This document shows, one piece after another, positions 1 to 9,384 of a stretch of DNA of 39,489 nucleotides. Numbering within the stretch: position 1 is the stretch's first letter; each line of letters starts with the position of its first letter. The notes below the pieces were generated by a model, which saw only the letters and a list, made by a program, of their open reading frames with translations, did not search any database and had not been told where the DNA came from. The stretch lies in the NCBI GenBank assembly GCA_018828585.1, contig JAHJVW010000120.1, positions 1-39,489 of the forward strand, in the 5' to 3' direction. This DNA comes from Bacteroidota bacterium. Its GTDB lineage: Bacteria; Bacteroidota; Bacteroidia; Sphingobacteriales; Sphingobacteriaceae. Made by a program: the position numbers and the translations under genes.

Positions 1-1
1 A

Positions 2-772
2 AGTTTTGATATCGAAGAATTTGATATGCCTTTAGAGTACGGAAAAGATATTTCCTTTCAAGATCAGATGGAGATATCCAGAAAAGGCACCATCATCATA
101 CTTGATCTATTAAAAAAATGTCAAATTAAAGCAACTTTTTTTAGTACGGTAATTTTTGCGCAAAATGCATTAGAACTCATTGCTAGAATTATCTCAGAGG
201 GACATGAGTTGGCTTCGCATACTTTTTATCATTCAAAGTTTGAAATAGAACATTTAGCAGCATCTAAATTAGCGCTCGAACAAATTTCTGGACAAAACAT
301 TAAAGGCCTTAGAATGCCAAGGATGCAGGATGTTGATCATGTTGAAGTGAGAAATGCAGGCTATAGCTATAATAGTTCTTTAAACCCAACATGGCTGCCA
401 GGGAGGTACAATAATTTTCATAAGCCTAGAACTTATTTTACAGATAATGGAGTGGTACAAATCCCTTCATCGGTTAGCCCTATTGTTAGATTTCCACTTT
501 TTTGGCTTTCATTTCATAACCTACCCTTATGGCTATATAAACGAGCAGCAAAATACACCCTAAAAAAAGATAAGTATCTAAATTTATATTTTCATCCTTG
601 GGAATTCATCGATCTAAACGATAAAAAACGTTTTGGATTTCCTGCTTATGTGAGCAGAAATACTGGTAAGCTAATGGAGCAAAGGATTGAAATATTTATC
701 AACCATCAATTGAAAACCGGAGTTAAATTTGGCACTTTCTCACAATTTATAGAAATAGCTGAAACTTATTAA
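2..772 (+). CDS. polysaccharide deacetylase family protein, 5' truncated by window edge
   Basis: The reading frame is open from the first bases of the window, and the residues before the first ATG (SFDIEEFD) are the metal-binding start of a NodB-type deacetylase domain, so the true start lies upstream and the ATG at 26 is internal. The aspartate in DIEEFD plus the SHTFYH histidines would form the usual Asp-His-His metal site. Family members remove acetyl groups from N-acetylated sugars of cell-surface polysaccharides. The family's late catalytic His is plausibly in the FHPWEF motif near the C-terminus. No partner gene is visible. The substrate cannot be told from sequence. Confidence 0.85.
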   Translation, partial: SFDIEEFDMPLEYGKDISFQDQMEISRKGTIIILDLLKKCQIKATFFSTVIFAQNALELIARIISEGHELASHTFYHSKFEIEHLAASKLALEQISGQNIKGLRMPRMQDVDHVEVRNAGYSYNSSLNPTWLPGRYNNFHKPRTYFTDNGVVQIPSSVSPIVRFPLFWLSFHNLPLWLYKRAAKYTLKKDKYLNLYFHPWEFIDLNDKKRFGFPAYVSRNTGKLMEQRIEIFINHQLKTGVKFGTFSQFIEIAETY

Positions 773-986
773 TGCTATTTAAAAATTGAATTATAATTCA
801 AGTAATTTTTAATATTTAAATCGAAAAAGCTGTATTTCTACTTATTTTTTTGATTAAGCATCAAGATTTTAATACCATTCAACTACTTTTTAAAAATTCG
901 AGGTTTAATTAGGTTAATTTTTTTTATTATTATGCATAATTCAAAATTATCTTAAGCTATATTTAACTAACCTTTTATTCAAAATC
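773..986. other. AT-rich intergenic region before the hexosaminidase gene
   Basis: This 214-base stretch is very AT-rich with long T runs and must hold the promoter of the following gene. I see no clear TAnnTTTG box, no tRNA and no strong hairpin. Confidence 0.4.
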
Positions 987-2903
987 ATGAAAAAACTAAC
1001 ACTTATTTTTTGTTTGTGCATATTGCAAATTATTTCATTTGCACAGGAAAATAAATTTGATGTCGCAATTATTCCCGAACCCGTAAGCATTATAAGGAAT
1101 GGGGGGAAGTTTACATTGCCAAAGAATGTGGTAATCAGGTCTAGCTCTTCCTCAGAAGTGGATTTGGTGACGAAATTTTTATCAAACAAAATTTCAAGAG
1201 CTACGGGCTTCACAGTTAAAGAAAACAATACTTCTCCAAAATATACGATCCGTTTAATACTTAACAAGGACGCTAATGCAGTTTTAGGTAATGAGGGCTA
1301 TCAGCTTTCTGTAACACCTAAAAATGTATTAATTAGGGCAAATAAACCTGCTGGCTTGTTTTACGGTGCTCAATCTTTTATTCAGCTTTTACCAAAGGAA
1401 ATTGAAAGTGCCACCGTTGTAAAAAATATAGATTGGTCTACAGCTTGTGTTGATGTTGAAGATTATCCGAGATTTGTATGGCGGGGGCTTATGCTTGATG
1501 TGGCTCGTCACTTTTTTGGTAAAGAAGATGTAAAGCGTTACATCGATGATATGGTAAGGTATAAGTTTAATATTTTACACCTCCATTTATCTGATGATGA
1601 AGGTTGGAGAATTGAAATTAAAGGTTATCCAAAACTAACTGAGGTGGGTGCATGGCGTGTAAAACGTACAGGATATTTTAATAATATGCCGATACCTACA
1701 CCAGAAGAACCCCGAAATTATGGTGGTTTTTATACCCAAGAAGACATAAAGGAATTGGTTGCCTACGCCAAAGATCGCTTTGTAAATATTTTGCCAGAGA
1801 TTGATGTACCCGGGCATAGTCTAGCCGCAGTAGTTTCTTACCCAGAATTGTCGTGTACGCCGGAGGCAAATACATACAATGTACGCTCTGGTGAGCAAAT
1901 TATGGACTGGTCAAAAGGGCATCCACCTATTGCGTTGTATGACAATACACTTTGTCCAGCTAACGAAAAAGCATATCAGTTTTTAGATACTGTGGTGAGC
2001 CAGGTTGCTAAACTTTTCCCTTTTGAGTACATACATATGGGCGGTGATGAGTGTCCTAAAAATTATTGGGAAAAGGACCCGCAGATTAAAGCCTTAATGA
2101 AAAAGGAAAATTTAAAAACAATGGATGATGTACAAACATATTTCACCAATCGAGTTGATAAGATTGTACAATCAAAAGGAAAAAAATTAATTGGTTGGAA
2201 CGAAATCTTACAAGGAGAAGGGTTATCAAAAAGTGCTGCAGTGATGAACTGGCTGGGTACAGATGGACCCGCAAAAGCGGCCAAAGAAGGACGTTCCATT
2301 GTGATGACTCCAACAGAATATTGTTATTTAGATTATATGCAGGGTGATCCAAGTGTTGAAACAAAAATATATAGTACCCTGAGGTTAAATAAAACGTACC
2401 AGTTTGAGCCTGTTCCAAACGGGATTGATCCTAAATTAATTTTGGGTGGTCAGGGAAATCTGTGGACAGAACAGGTTTACAACATGCGCACTGCAGAATA
2501 CATGACCTGGCCAAGAGCTTTCGCCATATCAGAATCACTTTGGTCGCCAAAAGAAAAGAAAAACTGGGATAATTTTTTCGGCAAAGTGGAAAAACAATTT
2601 GAGAGGTTTAATATAGCTTCCATTAAATATTCGCCAAGTGTTTACGACCCAATCGTTAATACATCAATGGGTGAAAATGGACAATTAATAGTTGATTTAG
2701 CAACCGAAGTTAAAGATCTTGACATTTATTATTCGTTTGATAATTCTTTTCCTGATCAATTTTATCCAAAATATACACAACCTTTACTAGCACCAAAAGA
2801 ATCATTTCAGTTAAAAATGATTACCTATAAAAATGGTAAACCCATTGGTCGCATGATGGCTATAACTATGGAAGATTTAAAAAGTAGGGTAAAAGCTAAA
2901 TAA
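987..2903 (+). CDS. beta-N-acetylhexosaminidase, GH20 family, secreted
   Basis: A 638-aa protein with a signal peptide at residues 1-19 ending in SFAQ. It is followed by a GH20b-like N-terminal domain (about 25-155) and the GH20 TIM barrel (about 158-520). The catalytic Asp-Glu pair is in HMGGDECPKNYW (D354-E355), as required for substrate-assisted hydrolysis of terminal GlcNAc or GalNAc. The DDEGWRIEI and DVPGH motifs of the family are present. About 100 C-terminal residues form a chitobiase-C/Fn3-like domain. It probably acts in the periplasm or at the outer membrane on chitin oligomers, glycans or peptidoglycan-derived sugars. It is monocistronic; the nearest downstream hairpin is about 110 bases past the stop. 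Confidence 0.93.
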   Translation: MKKLTLIFCLCILQIISFAQENKFDVAIIPEPVSIIRNGGKFTLPKNVVIRSSSSSEVDLVTKFLSNKISRATGFTVKENNTSPKYTIRLILNKDANAVLGNEGYQLSVTPKNVLIRANKPAGLFYGAQSFIQLLPKEIESATVVKNIDWSTACVDVEDYPRFVWRGLMLDVARHFFGKEDVKRYIDDMVRYKFNILHLHLSDDEGWRIEIKGYPKLTEVGAWRVKRTGYFNNMPIPTPEEPRNYGGFYTQEDIKELVAYAKDRFVNILPEIDVPGHSLAAVVSYPELSCTPEANTYNVRSGEQIMDWSKGHPPIALYDNTLCPANEKAYQFLDTVVSQVAKLFPFEYIHMGGDECPKNYWEKDPQIKALMKKENLKTMDDVQTYFTNRVDKIVQSKGKKLIGWNEILQGEGLSKSAAVMNWLGTDGPAKAAKEGRSIVMTPTEYCYLDYMQGDPSVETKIYSTLRLNKTYQFEPVPNGIDPKLILGGQGNLWTEQVYNMRTAEYMTWPRAFAISESLWSPKEKKNWDNFFGKVEKQFERFNIASIKYSPSVYDPIVNTSMGENGQLIVDLATEVKDLDIYYSFDNSFPDQFYPKYTQPLLAPKESFQLKMITYKNGKPIGRMMAITMEDLKSRVKAK

Positions 2904-3012
2904 GGATGTTTAAAGTATAATAGCGATAATTTAAGAAAGAGCTTTTATGCCACAATATGTATAGTATTAACATCTATCTTTATAAAGATATTAAAAAGTG
3001 ATTTTTATGAAT

Positions 3013-3044
3013 AACAGCCTTCATTGTTTTGAAGGCTGTTTTTT
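3013..3044 (+). terminator. Rho-independent terminator-like hairpin
   Basis: The arms AACAGCCTTC and GAAGGCTGTT form a perfect 10-bp stem with an 8-nt loop followed by a T run. It would end transcripts coming from the hexosaminidase gene. Confidence 0.75.
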
Positions 3045-3267
3045 GCTTTTATAGTTTTCTTCTTCCTTATGGTCTTTGCTTCCTCCATGATGTGAATTAC
3101 AGTTGGAAGATTTACATATATGATCGAAAGTGATTTCTGATAGTTTACTTTTTGCCTTGATTTTTGAGTAAATGGAAATTGGTCATGATTGAAAATATTT
3201 TTTTAACGCAAGAGATTAGGCACTGATTTATAGCAGATAGTTGAATATTTTGGGATATTCGTTAAAC

Positions 3268-3297
3268 AAAAAAACCTGCAATCATTTGATTTGCAGG
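3268..3297 (-). terminator. Terminator of the tRNA-fMet/tRNA-Glu transcript
   Basis: On the minus strand the arms CCTGCAA and TTGCAGG form a stem just past the 3' end of tRNA-Glu, followed by seven T residues. Position and polarity fit the end of the two-tRNA transcript. Confidence 0.75.
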
Positions 3298-3327
3298 CTT
3301 TTAAGCTTTTTTTTATTATGTTCTAAG

Positions 3328-3399
3328 TAGCCCGTAGGGGAATCGAACCCCTGTTTCTAGAATGAAAATCTAACGTCCTAACCCCTAGACGAACGGGCC
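3328..3399 (-). tRNA. tRNA-Glu (anticodon TTC)
   Basis: On the minus strand the acceptor arms GGCCCGT and ACGGGCT pair with a G-T at 1:72. The T loop is TTCGATT and the anticodon loop TTTTCAT carries TTC. The length is 72 nt with discriminator A and no encoded CCA. It follows tRNA-fMet on the same strand by 34 bases and is likely co-transcribed. Confidence 0.96.
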
Positions 3400-3433
3400 A
3401 TAAAAAAAGAGCTGTCTTTCAAACTCTTTCTAG

Positions 3434-3507
<74 letters not shown>

Positions 3508-3662
3508 CTGTATTTTTGTAATTGATAATCTTTCAATTTTTGAGAAAAACACACTCTGTTTATCCTCCCAATTCATTTTTTTAATAAATGATTTCTCTGA
3601 ATTGGACTGCAAAGATATAATTCGTTTCTTTGTACTCCAAATGTTTTTTAAAAAAAAATTTA

Positions 3663-4541
3663 ATGGCACATCAAGCAGGCTTTGTAAGTATCATCGGAAA
3701 ACCAAATGCGGGTAAATCAACCCTTATGAATCAGTTAGTTGGAGAGCGAATGGCCATTATTACGCCAAAAGCGCAAACTACTCGCCATCGTATTTTAGGT
3801 ATCGTAAATGATGAGAATTACCAAATTGTTTTCTCAGATACACCCGGAATTATTAAACCAGCTTACAAATTGCAGGAAAATATGATGCACTTTGTAGATG
3901 ATGCTTTAGTAGATGCTGATATTTTGGTTTTTGTTACTGACATTAATGAGAAGCAGGATGAGGAAGATGTACTTGAAAAATTAAAGAAGACGAGTGCGAA
4001 GGTTTTAGTAGTAATTAATAAGATAGATCAATCCACCAACGAATTGATAGAAGAGAAAATAAATTACTGGAAAGAGAAATTAAATCCTGAGGGTATAGTT
4101 GGGATATCTGCACTTCACAAATACAATGTAGAGCCAGTGATGAGCTTTATCACCGAGAATTTGCCAGAACATCCCGCTTACTACGAAAAGGATGAACTAA
4201 CTGATAGATCAGAACGTTTTTTTGTTTCTGAGATGATTAGAGAGAAAATCTTTAAGTTTTACAAAAAGGAAATTCCTTATAGTACAGAAGTTTTAATAAC
4301 CTCCTTCAAAGAAGCTAAAGATATTATTAAAATCGCTGCTGAGATAGTAGTTGAGCGTGATTCGCAAAAAAATATTTTGATCGGTACTGGAGGTTCTATG
4401 CTTAAAAAAGTAGGAACTTACGCCAGACAAGACATGGAGGAGTTTTTGAAGAAGAAAGTCTTTTTAGAGTTATTTGTAAAAGTAATACCTGATTGGAGAA
4501 ACCGAGAAAATTATTTGAAGAGCTTTGGTTATAGCGAATAA
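3663..4541 (+). CDS. era: GTPase Era
   Basis: Era binds the 3' end of 16S rRNA and helps mature the 30S subunit. The 292-aa protein has the G1 loop GKPNAGKST at about residues 12-20, the G3 motif DTPG, and NKID as G4. A C-terminal KH domain contains the ILIGTGGSMLKKVG loop. I chose the ATG at 3663 (MAHQAGFVSIIGKPNAGKS), which gives normal family length. A TTG at 3630 would add 11 residues from a poly-A tract and is unlikely. It is divergent from the tRNAs upstream and convergent with the GH3 gene downstream. Confidence 0.97.
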   Translation: MAHQAGFVSIIGKPNAGKSTLMNQLVGERMAIITPKAQTTRHRILGIVNDENYQIVFSDTPGIIKPAYKLQENMMHFVDDALVDADILVFVTDINEKQDEEDVLEKLKKTSAKVLVVINKIDQSTNELIEEKINYWKEKLNPEGIVGISALHKYNVEPVMSFITENLPEHPAYYEKDELTDRSERFFVSEMIREKIFKFYKKEIPYSTEVLITSFKEAKDIIKIAAEIVVERDSQKNILIGTGGSMLKKVGTYARQDMEEFLKKKVFLELFVKVIPDWRNRENYLKSFGYSE

Positions 4542-4582
4542 TAACATGCTTGAAACTAATTTTTATTGCGTTAACGATAGAA

Positions 4583-4650
4583 GCGATATCCTTTGTGCCT
4601 TTTTTGGGCACAAAGATATTGCGAATAGCGTGTCCCGATAGCTATCGGGA
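4583..4650. repeat. REP-like double-hairpin intergenic element
   Basis: Two structures sit between convergent era and the GH3 gene. Arms CTTTGTGCC (4591-4599) and GGCACAAAG (4607-4615) pair, and the pairing extends outwards through GCGATATC/GATATTGC with one bulge. Then comes a perfect 18-bp palindrome TCCCGATAGCTATCGGGA at 4633-4650. Either could end transcription from both sides. The form is that of dispersed intergenic repeats. Confidence 0.6.
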
Positions 4651-4680
4651 AAACGCCTGAATGAGTTAAATGCTAATAAA

Positions 4681-6396
4681 TTACTTCATTTGTAATCCAT
4701 CTCCGTATTTGAAGAATGCATTTATCGTTACAGGTAATGTACCTGAGGCTTTTAAAGTCCCAATAAGTACCTTAGCCGCTGAGTGCTCCATTTCTACCAT
4801 ATTTTGATATCCAACTAAAAGAGCTTTACTTTTCTCGATTCCTGGTAAGCCAGCGATACTGTATGGATTCGCGAATACAGCAGTTATGGTATTTTTTGTT
4901 GCCATAGCTGCTATAAATAATTTGATATCCGTATTAAAATCTAATGTACTTTGCGGTCTAAGGCGGGTATCATAAATAGAAATAATAAATTGATCATAAT
5001 TATTAAGTTGATTTTTTACCGCCTCTAATTCTGTAATACTAATATCTTTTGGGATGATAAACAATAAAGAATTGGGATTATTTTTCTTCAAATCTTGAGC
5101 AAAAACACTTGGCTCTTTTGGTCCAATGGTGATGATAGCCGTCTTTCTAACAAAATCGTTTTTTAATGGAATGACGCTTTCATCCTTTAATACTGTTAAA
5201 GAAGCATCAGTTAGTTTTTGAACCAATTGTTTTGATTCTGCTCGATTGAGATCCTCAACTACATTTTCGGTATTTACTGGTTTAAGATTATTTAAGCCCA
5301 TCCAATATTTAGCAGCAAGAATTCGCTTTACTTTTACATCGATATCATCCCAATTCAAACGATGATGACGGATGGATTTACGAATTAATTTAATAGCTCT
5401 TGCACTGTTTTCAGATAGTTCTAATACATCCATTCCTGCTAAAACACCTCTAACATCGGCTTCGCCATTAGGAAAATATTTCACTACACCTTTCATTCCC
5501 ATCGCGTCAGAAAAAATTAATCCTTTATAACCTAATTTATCTTTTAAAATGCCAGTTACAATAGGTTTTGAAAGTGTGGAGGGTAAGTGCTCAGTATTGT
5601 CTAAAGCAGGGATATTCATGTGAGCAATCATAATTCCGCTTAATCCGTCGGCAAAAGCTTGTTTAAAAGGATACATTTCTAGAGAATCTAACCTGGCAGC
5701 AGTGAAAGGTAGCTGAGGTAAATCATAATGCGAATCAACATCGGTATCGCCATGACCAGGAAAATGCTTAGCGGTTGTGAATAAACCAGCGTCTTGCATT
5801 CCTTTCATATAGGCTATACCTTTTTCTGCTACATTATATTTGTTTTCACCAAAAGACCTGTAGTTAATTACCGGATTTCGAGGATTGTTGTTGACATCCA
5901 AATCGGGTGCAAAATTGATTTGCATCCCTAATCGTTTGAAATCTTTAGCTACTTCTTGTCCCATTTGATAAATCAAGGATTTATCCTGAATAGCACCCAA
6001 AGTCATTTGATATGGATAAGAAATGGTACTGTCTAAACGCATCCCTAAACCCCACTCGCCATCCATAGCAATCATCAAAGGGACTTTAGATAACGATTGA
6101 TAAGTATTGGTTAAAGCAGCTTGTCTTCCCGGTCCACCCTGAAAAAAAACTACGCCACCCAAATGTTCTTTTCTAATGATTTCTCCAACAGAATCGGCGT
6201 AAGCTTTACCTAAATTGGTGTGCGCTCTGACCATAAATAGCTGGGCTATTTTATCGTTTCTGTTCATTTTCTTAAAAATGGAATCAACCCAACGGTTGGG
6301 ATTACTCAAAGTCTGCACAAAAGGAACTCGTGTTTGTGATTTTGCAGGTGCCAGATAGATAAAGGCCAAAATGGCAACAAAAATTATTTTTTTCAT
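4681..6396 (-). CDS. secreted GH3 beta-N-acetylglucosaminidase (NagZ-like)
   Basis: A 571-aa protein with a signal peptide (cleaved near residue 20). The NagZ signature KHFPGHGDTDVDSH lies at 210-223 and carries the Asp-His dyad D221/H223 used as acid/base by NagZ-type enzymes. The nucleophile is likely D297 in FSDAMGMKG. The first 340 residues are the catalytic barrel; residues 370-571 look like the GH3 C-terminal domain. It would release GlcNAc from muropeptides or chitooligosaccharides outside the cytoplasm. Many Bacteroidota homologues carry a beta-lactamase domain after GH3; this one lacks it. A small membrane protein gene lies 3 bases upstream on the same strand. Confidence 0.92.
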   Translation of the reverse strand: MKKIIFVAILAFIYLAPAKSQTRVPFVQTLSNPNRWVDSIFKKMNRNDKIAQLFMVRAHTNLGKAYADSVGEIIRKEHLGGVVFFQGGPGRQAALTNTYQSLSKVPLMIAMDGEWGLGMRLDSTISYPYQMTLGAIQDKSLIYQMGQEVAKDFKRLGMQINFAPDLDVNNNPRNPVINYRSFGENKYNVAEKGIAYMKGMQDAGLFTTAKHFPGHGDTDVDSHYDLPQLPFTAARLDSLEMYPFKQAFADGLSGIMIAHMNIPALDNTEHLPSTLSKPIVTGILKDKLGYKGLIFSDAMGMKGVVKYFPNGEADVRGVLAGMDVLELSENSARAIKLIRKSIRHHRLNWDDIDVKVKRILAAKYWMGLNNLKPVNTENVVEDLNRAESKQLVQKLTDASLTVLKDESVIPLKNDFVRKTAIITIGPKEPSVFAQDLKKNNPNSLLFIIPKDISITELEAVKNQLNNYDQFIISIYDTRLRPQSTLDFNTDIKLFIAAMATKNTITAVFANPYSIAGLPGIEKSKALLVGYQNMVEMEHSAAKVLIGTLKASGTLPVTINAFFKYGDGLQMK

Positions 6397-6399
6397 AAT

Positions 6400-6600
6400 T
6401 TAATGATAAACCGAAAGGTTTTTAATAAAGTAGCTGATAAAATACACCGTTATTAGGAAAGTAATTCCTAAACTAATAGAAACGCTGATTAACCACACTT
6501 GATTTTTATTATCAATTCTTTTTTTAATAAAATACTTAATTAATAAGATGAGGATGACGTTGGCTAAGATATAAATTAAAGGAAATATAAAATAGAACAT
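6400..6600 (-). CDS. small two-TM membrane protein, unknown function
   Basis: A 66-aa protein with two hydrophobic helices (about residues 3-25 and 36-60) split by a basic linker KKRIDNKN. The family is not recognised. The stop lies only 3 bases before the GH3 gene's ATG, so the two are probably co-transcribed. Support is the membrane-protein composition and tight spacing; a chance ORF remains possible. Confidence 0.5.
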   Translation of the reverse strand: MFYFIFPLIYILANVILILLIKYFIKKRIDNKNQVWLISVSISLGITFLITVYFISYFIKNLSVYH

Positions 6601-6811
6601 TTTGTTAAAATATATGATGATTCTGTAGTCAAAAAGCTACACGTAAATTACGAAAATACAACAATTCTAAAAATGATTTCATTGGATACGATGATAATTA
6701 AATGCGCTCATTTTCTGTTGAATAGATCGGTTTACTACAAAAAAGATAACCATTGATGTTTTAAAATTGGCACAGTTCTTTCAAAAGGTACCGAAACAAT
6801 AAAAAACGAAA

Positions 6812-7432
6812 ATGAAAAAATTATTTATAGTTGCTTTTGCTCTGCTGGTTGCAAGCAAGGTAAGTGCGCAAAAAGGACCAAGTTTTGGAATTAAGGGCGG
6901 TTTAAGTTTTAGTAACATCATTAAAACAGACGATTCGAATTTTAAGACCAATTACCAAACTGGATTTAACGCGGGAGCTTTTTTAACGATTCCAATAGTA
7001 GATCGATTGGCTTTTCAACCTGAATTGATGTTCTCGCAAAAAGGGTACAAATCAGACCGTAGTGGTATACTTGGGAGTGGAACTTTAACTCAAACTACAA
7101 ATTGGATTGAAATCCCAATTTTAGCTAAAGTAGAGGCTGCCAAAGGATTTAGTATTTATTTAGGACCGGAGGTTTCTTTCTTAACTAAAACCACTAATAA
7201 ATACGATGGCACATTCTCTAGCTCTCAAAAGACCACTTATGAAAGCGATGCAGATAAATTTAAGAAAAGTATTTTAGGAGGAGTTTTAGGAGTAGGAATT
7301 GATTTGTCAAATAAATTAAGTTTAAATGGCAGGTACGCTTTAGACTTCCAAAAAAATAATGAAGACGGCACAACGTCAACTCCAGCTTTTAAAAACCAGG
7401 TTTGGCAGGTTGGATTAGGGATTAAATTCTAA
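6812..7432 (+). CDS. outer membrane beta-barrel protein (PorT/OMP_b-brl type)
   Basis: A 206-aa protein with a signal peptide (residues 1-19, cut after VSA-Q). Alternating amphipathic strands with many Gly/aromatic residues begin with GIKGGLSFSN and end in VGLGIKF, a terminal strand ending in Phe as expected for BAM-inserted barrels. Predicted to be an eight-stranded barrel of the porin/PorT family common in Bacteroidota. No specific role can be assigned. The gene stands alone and ends at a strong shared terminator. Confidence 0.85.
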   Translation: MKKLFIVAFALLVASKVSAQKGPSFGIKGGLSFSNIIKTDDSNFKTNYQTGFNAGAFLTIPIVDRLAFQPELMFSQKGYKSDRSGILGSGTLTQTTNWIEIPILAKVEAAKGFSIYLGPEVSFLTKTTNKYDGTFSSSQKTTYESDADKFKKSILGGVLGVGIDLSNKLSLNGRYALDFQKNNEDGTTSTPAFKNQVWQVGLGIKF

Positions 7433-7449
7433 GATAATCTAGAAAAAGA

Positions 7450-7487
7450 AAAAGTTCAGTTTCAAATTTTTTGAAACTGAACTTTTT
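7450..7487. terminator. Strong bidirectional terminator
   Basis: A near-perfect 15-bp stem (AAGTTCAGTTTCAAA with its complement) with A run and T run on either side. It lies between two convergent genes and can terminate both. Confidence 0.88.
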
Positions 7488-7490
7488 TAT

Positions 7491-8078
7491 TTATGAATGA
7501 ACGGGTCCTAAGGGCAAAATAGTTTTGCCATAAACTTCATTTAACAAAGCACCAATACCAGCATATATGGCAGAGGCACCACAAAATATACCTTCGTAAC
7601 CAGTGAAGGTTTTAAGGCTGGTGTCTCCGGTTGCATCGCCATAGGCCAATAAGAAAAATAAAATAGTTAAAGTTCCAAAAACGACTTGCAAAGCCCGACT
7701 AATTTTAAAAGTTCCAAAGAATAAACAAAGAGTAAATAAGCCCCAAATTCCTAAATAGCAAGCCATTGCATTTGAATCTGTAGCAGCTACCCAGCCTAAT
7801 TTCGGCATTACGAGCAAGCCAACTAAAGTCAACCAGAAAAAACCATAAGAAATGAAAGCCGTAAAACCAAAGGTGTTATTTTTCTTTGATTCCATAATCC
7901 CTGCAATAATCTGAGCGATACCGCCATAGAAAATTCCCATGGCAAAAATCATCGAATTCATCTCAAAAAATCCAGCATTATGGATGTTTAACAAAACGGT
8001 AGTCATTCCAAAGCCAAGTAGGCCCAACGGAGCAGGGTTGGCGCTCCTGTCTTGCAGCGCATATTCATTAATTGCCAT
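7491..8078 (-). CDS. satP: acetate/succinate uptake transporter SatP (GPR1/FUN34/YaaH family)
   Basis: A 195-aa integral membrane protein with the family signature [11 protein letters not shown] near the N-terminus and six hydrophobic helices. The [17 protein letters not shown] stretch is typical of the family. It forms a channel-like permease for acetate and related monocarboxylates in the inner membrane. It is monocistronic, ending at the terminator shared with the barrel gene. Confidence 0.94.
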   Translation of the reverse strand: MAINEYALQDRSANPAPLGLLGFGMTTVLLNIHNAGFFEMNSMIFAMGIFYGGIAQIIAGIMESKKNNTFGFTAFISYGFFWLTLVGLLVMPKLGWVAATDSNAMACYLGIWGLFTLCLFFGTFKISRALQVVFGTLTILFFLLAYGDATGDTSLKTFTGYEGIFCGASAIYAGIGALLNEVYGKTILPLGPVHS

Positions 8079-8278
8079 GATGTAATAGTTTAAGGTTTAT
8101 ACATCAATGATAGTGTAAATATCAGATAATTAAAAGTTTGTATATTTTTTTTTAGAAAAGCGAAATGTTTGCGACTTCAGTTCCGATAGTCGGGCAATAC
8201 GCTGCAAATACGCTCGCATTATGATTTTATTGGACTGGATTTTCCACTACTATCCTGTTTATGGAACCTAAAACATTG

Positions 8279-8668
8279 CTAAAAAATTTCTTTCTGAATC
8301 CGATAACTGTAATAAGCCCTCAGCATCTCGAAAAAAATAATGATGGGCATCAGGATTTTTTCTGGATTGTTCCATTTTAAAAAGTAGCTGAGGTAAGAAA
8401 TAAATCCAAAGGAAAGAATCAGGAAAAGTAATCGTGGTAAAATCTGAAAGTAGTAAATGATGATTCCTGCTTTTTTGGGTACAAATAGAAATGCAGCACT
8501 CACCAACATACTTAACCAAAGTAAAATAAAAGCAATTTTAGTAAAAAACTCACTGCCTGTTTGAGGTTGGTCTCCAATGAGGGCACTTATTTGAAGTAAG
8601 GCAAAGTCAAATGAATAGATAAAACCTACTAGGTCTAACAATCCAAAAAAGCGTAACACCCATTTCAT
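8279..8668 (-). CDS. four-TM membrane protein, unknown
   Basis: A 129-aa protein with about four hydrophobic helices (residues 3-28, 44-64, 68-98, 102-118) and a basic C-terminus. No recognised family. It starts 14 bases after the TonB-like gene on the same strand, so both are probably in one transcript. An overlapping frame on the same strand is shorter and less hydrophobic and was not used. Confidence 0.6.
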   Translation of the reverse strand: MKWVLRFFGLLDLVGFIYSFDFALLQISALIGDQPQTGSEFFTKIAFILLWLSMLVSAAFLFVPKKAGIIIYYFQILPRLLFLILSFGFISYLSYFLKWNNPEKILMPIIIFFEMLRAYYSYRIQKEIF

Positions 8669-8682
8669 GGAACGAATATAGA

Positions 8683-9348
8683 TTATTTACAGTTTTCTGC
8701 AATCATTTCATCTGCAGCATTTGAGCCAATGTATTTAATAAAATACCAGCTTTCGCAAGCGCCTTCTTTATCGCCTTGTTTAAGTTTTTGTTTGGCTTCT
8801 CTGAGTTTTTCATTGATGAATTTATCATCAAAACCTAATTCGTTTTTGATACTTATGATTTCTATCTCGTTTTGTTGATTGATTTTACCCTCGTATTTAT
8901 TTCTATAATAGTTAGTTACCACATTTTGTAGTGCTAGTCTATTTCTGTATAGTTCAATCGCTTTTCCAATCTCATCAGCTGAACGATCATTACAATTATA
9001 ATTTTTTAATGAAAAGCTTATTGGAATCACTAATTGAGAATTGATATCATAATCAGCAGGTACTTCCCAATTCCCATTTGTCAATCTGATTAATCGTAAT
9101 GCTTCTTGATCTAAATCAATTCCTAGACCTTTCTGCACTTTACTATTGAACACATTGCCCTCTTTATCAAGCTGAAAAGCCACATATATTTTGCCTTGTA
9201 AACAATTATTTTTAGAGAAAGTAGGATAAATCATTCGATTTGTAATGAAAGTATTCAAAGCATCAGTTCCACCTTTGAAAGTGGGTTGGTCTTGAGCTAA
9301 AACTCCAGAAAAACCCATCAACCATATTTTGAAAAATATCAATAACAT
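8683..9348 (-). CDS. TonB C-terminal-domain-like secreted protein
   Basis: A 221-aa protein. A signal-like segment (1-18) is followed by a TonB_C-like fold at about 22-115 (FKGGTDALNTFI, GKIYVAFQLDKEGNV, QEALRLIRLTNGNW). The second half is helical and charged with a TPR-like stretch, DKEGACESWYFIKYIGSNAADEM. In Bacteroidota such domains occur on stand-alone periplasmic proteins as well as on energy-transducing TonB. There is no long Pro-rich periplasm spanner, so a canonical TonB role is unlikely. Confidence 0.75.
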   Translation of the reverse strand: MLLIFFKIWLMGFSGVLAQDQPTFKGGTDALNTFITNRMIYPTFSKNNCLQGKIYVAFQLDKEGNVFNSKVQKGLGIDLDQEALRLIRLTNGNWEVPADYDINSQLVIPISFSLKNYNCNDRSADEIGKAIELYRNRLALQNVVTNYYRNKYEGKINQQNEIEIISIKNELGFDDKFINEKLREAKQKLKQGDKEGACESWYFIKYIGSNAADEMIAENCK

Positions 9349-9384
9349 AAAGGCTTAACGTTTAAATGTTTAAAAAGGTGTGAT

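Larger units (their letters stand above)
2904..3327. other. Intergenic region between the GH20 gene and the tRNA pair
   Basis: It holds two terminator hairpins (listed separately) and a short palindrome, ATCTTTATAAAGAT, near 2978. Between 3045 and 3267 I see no convincing ORF or RNA. Confidence 0.5.
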
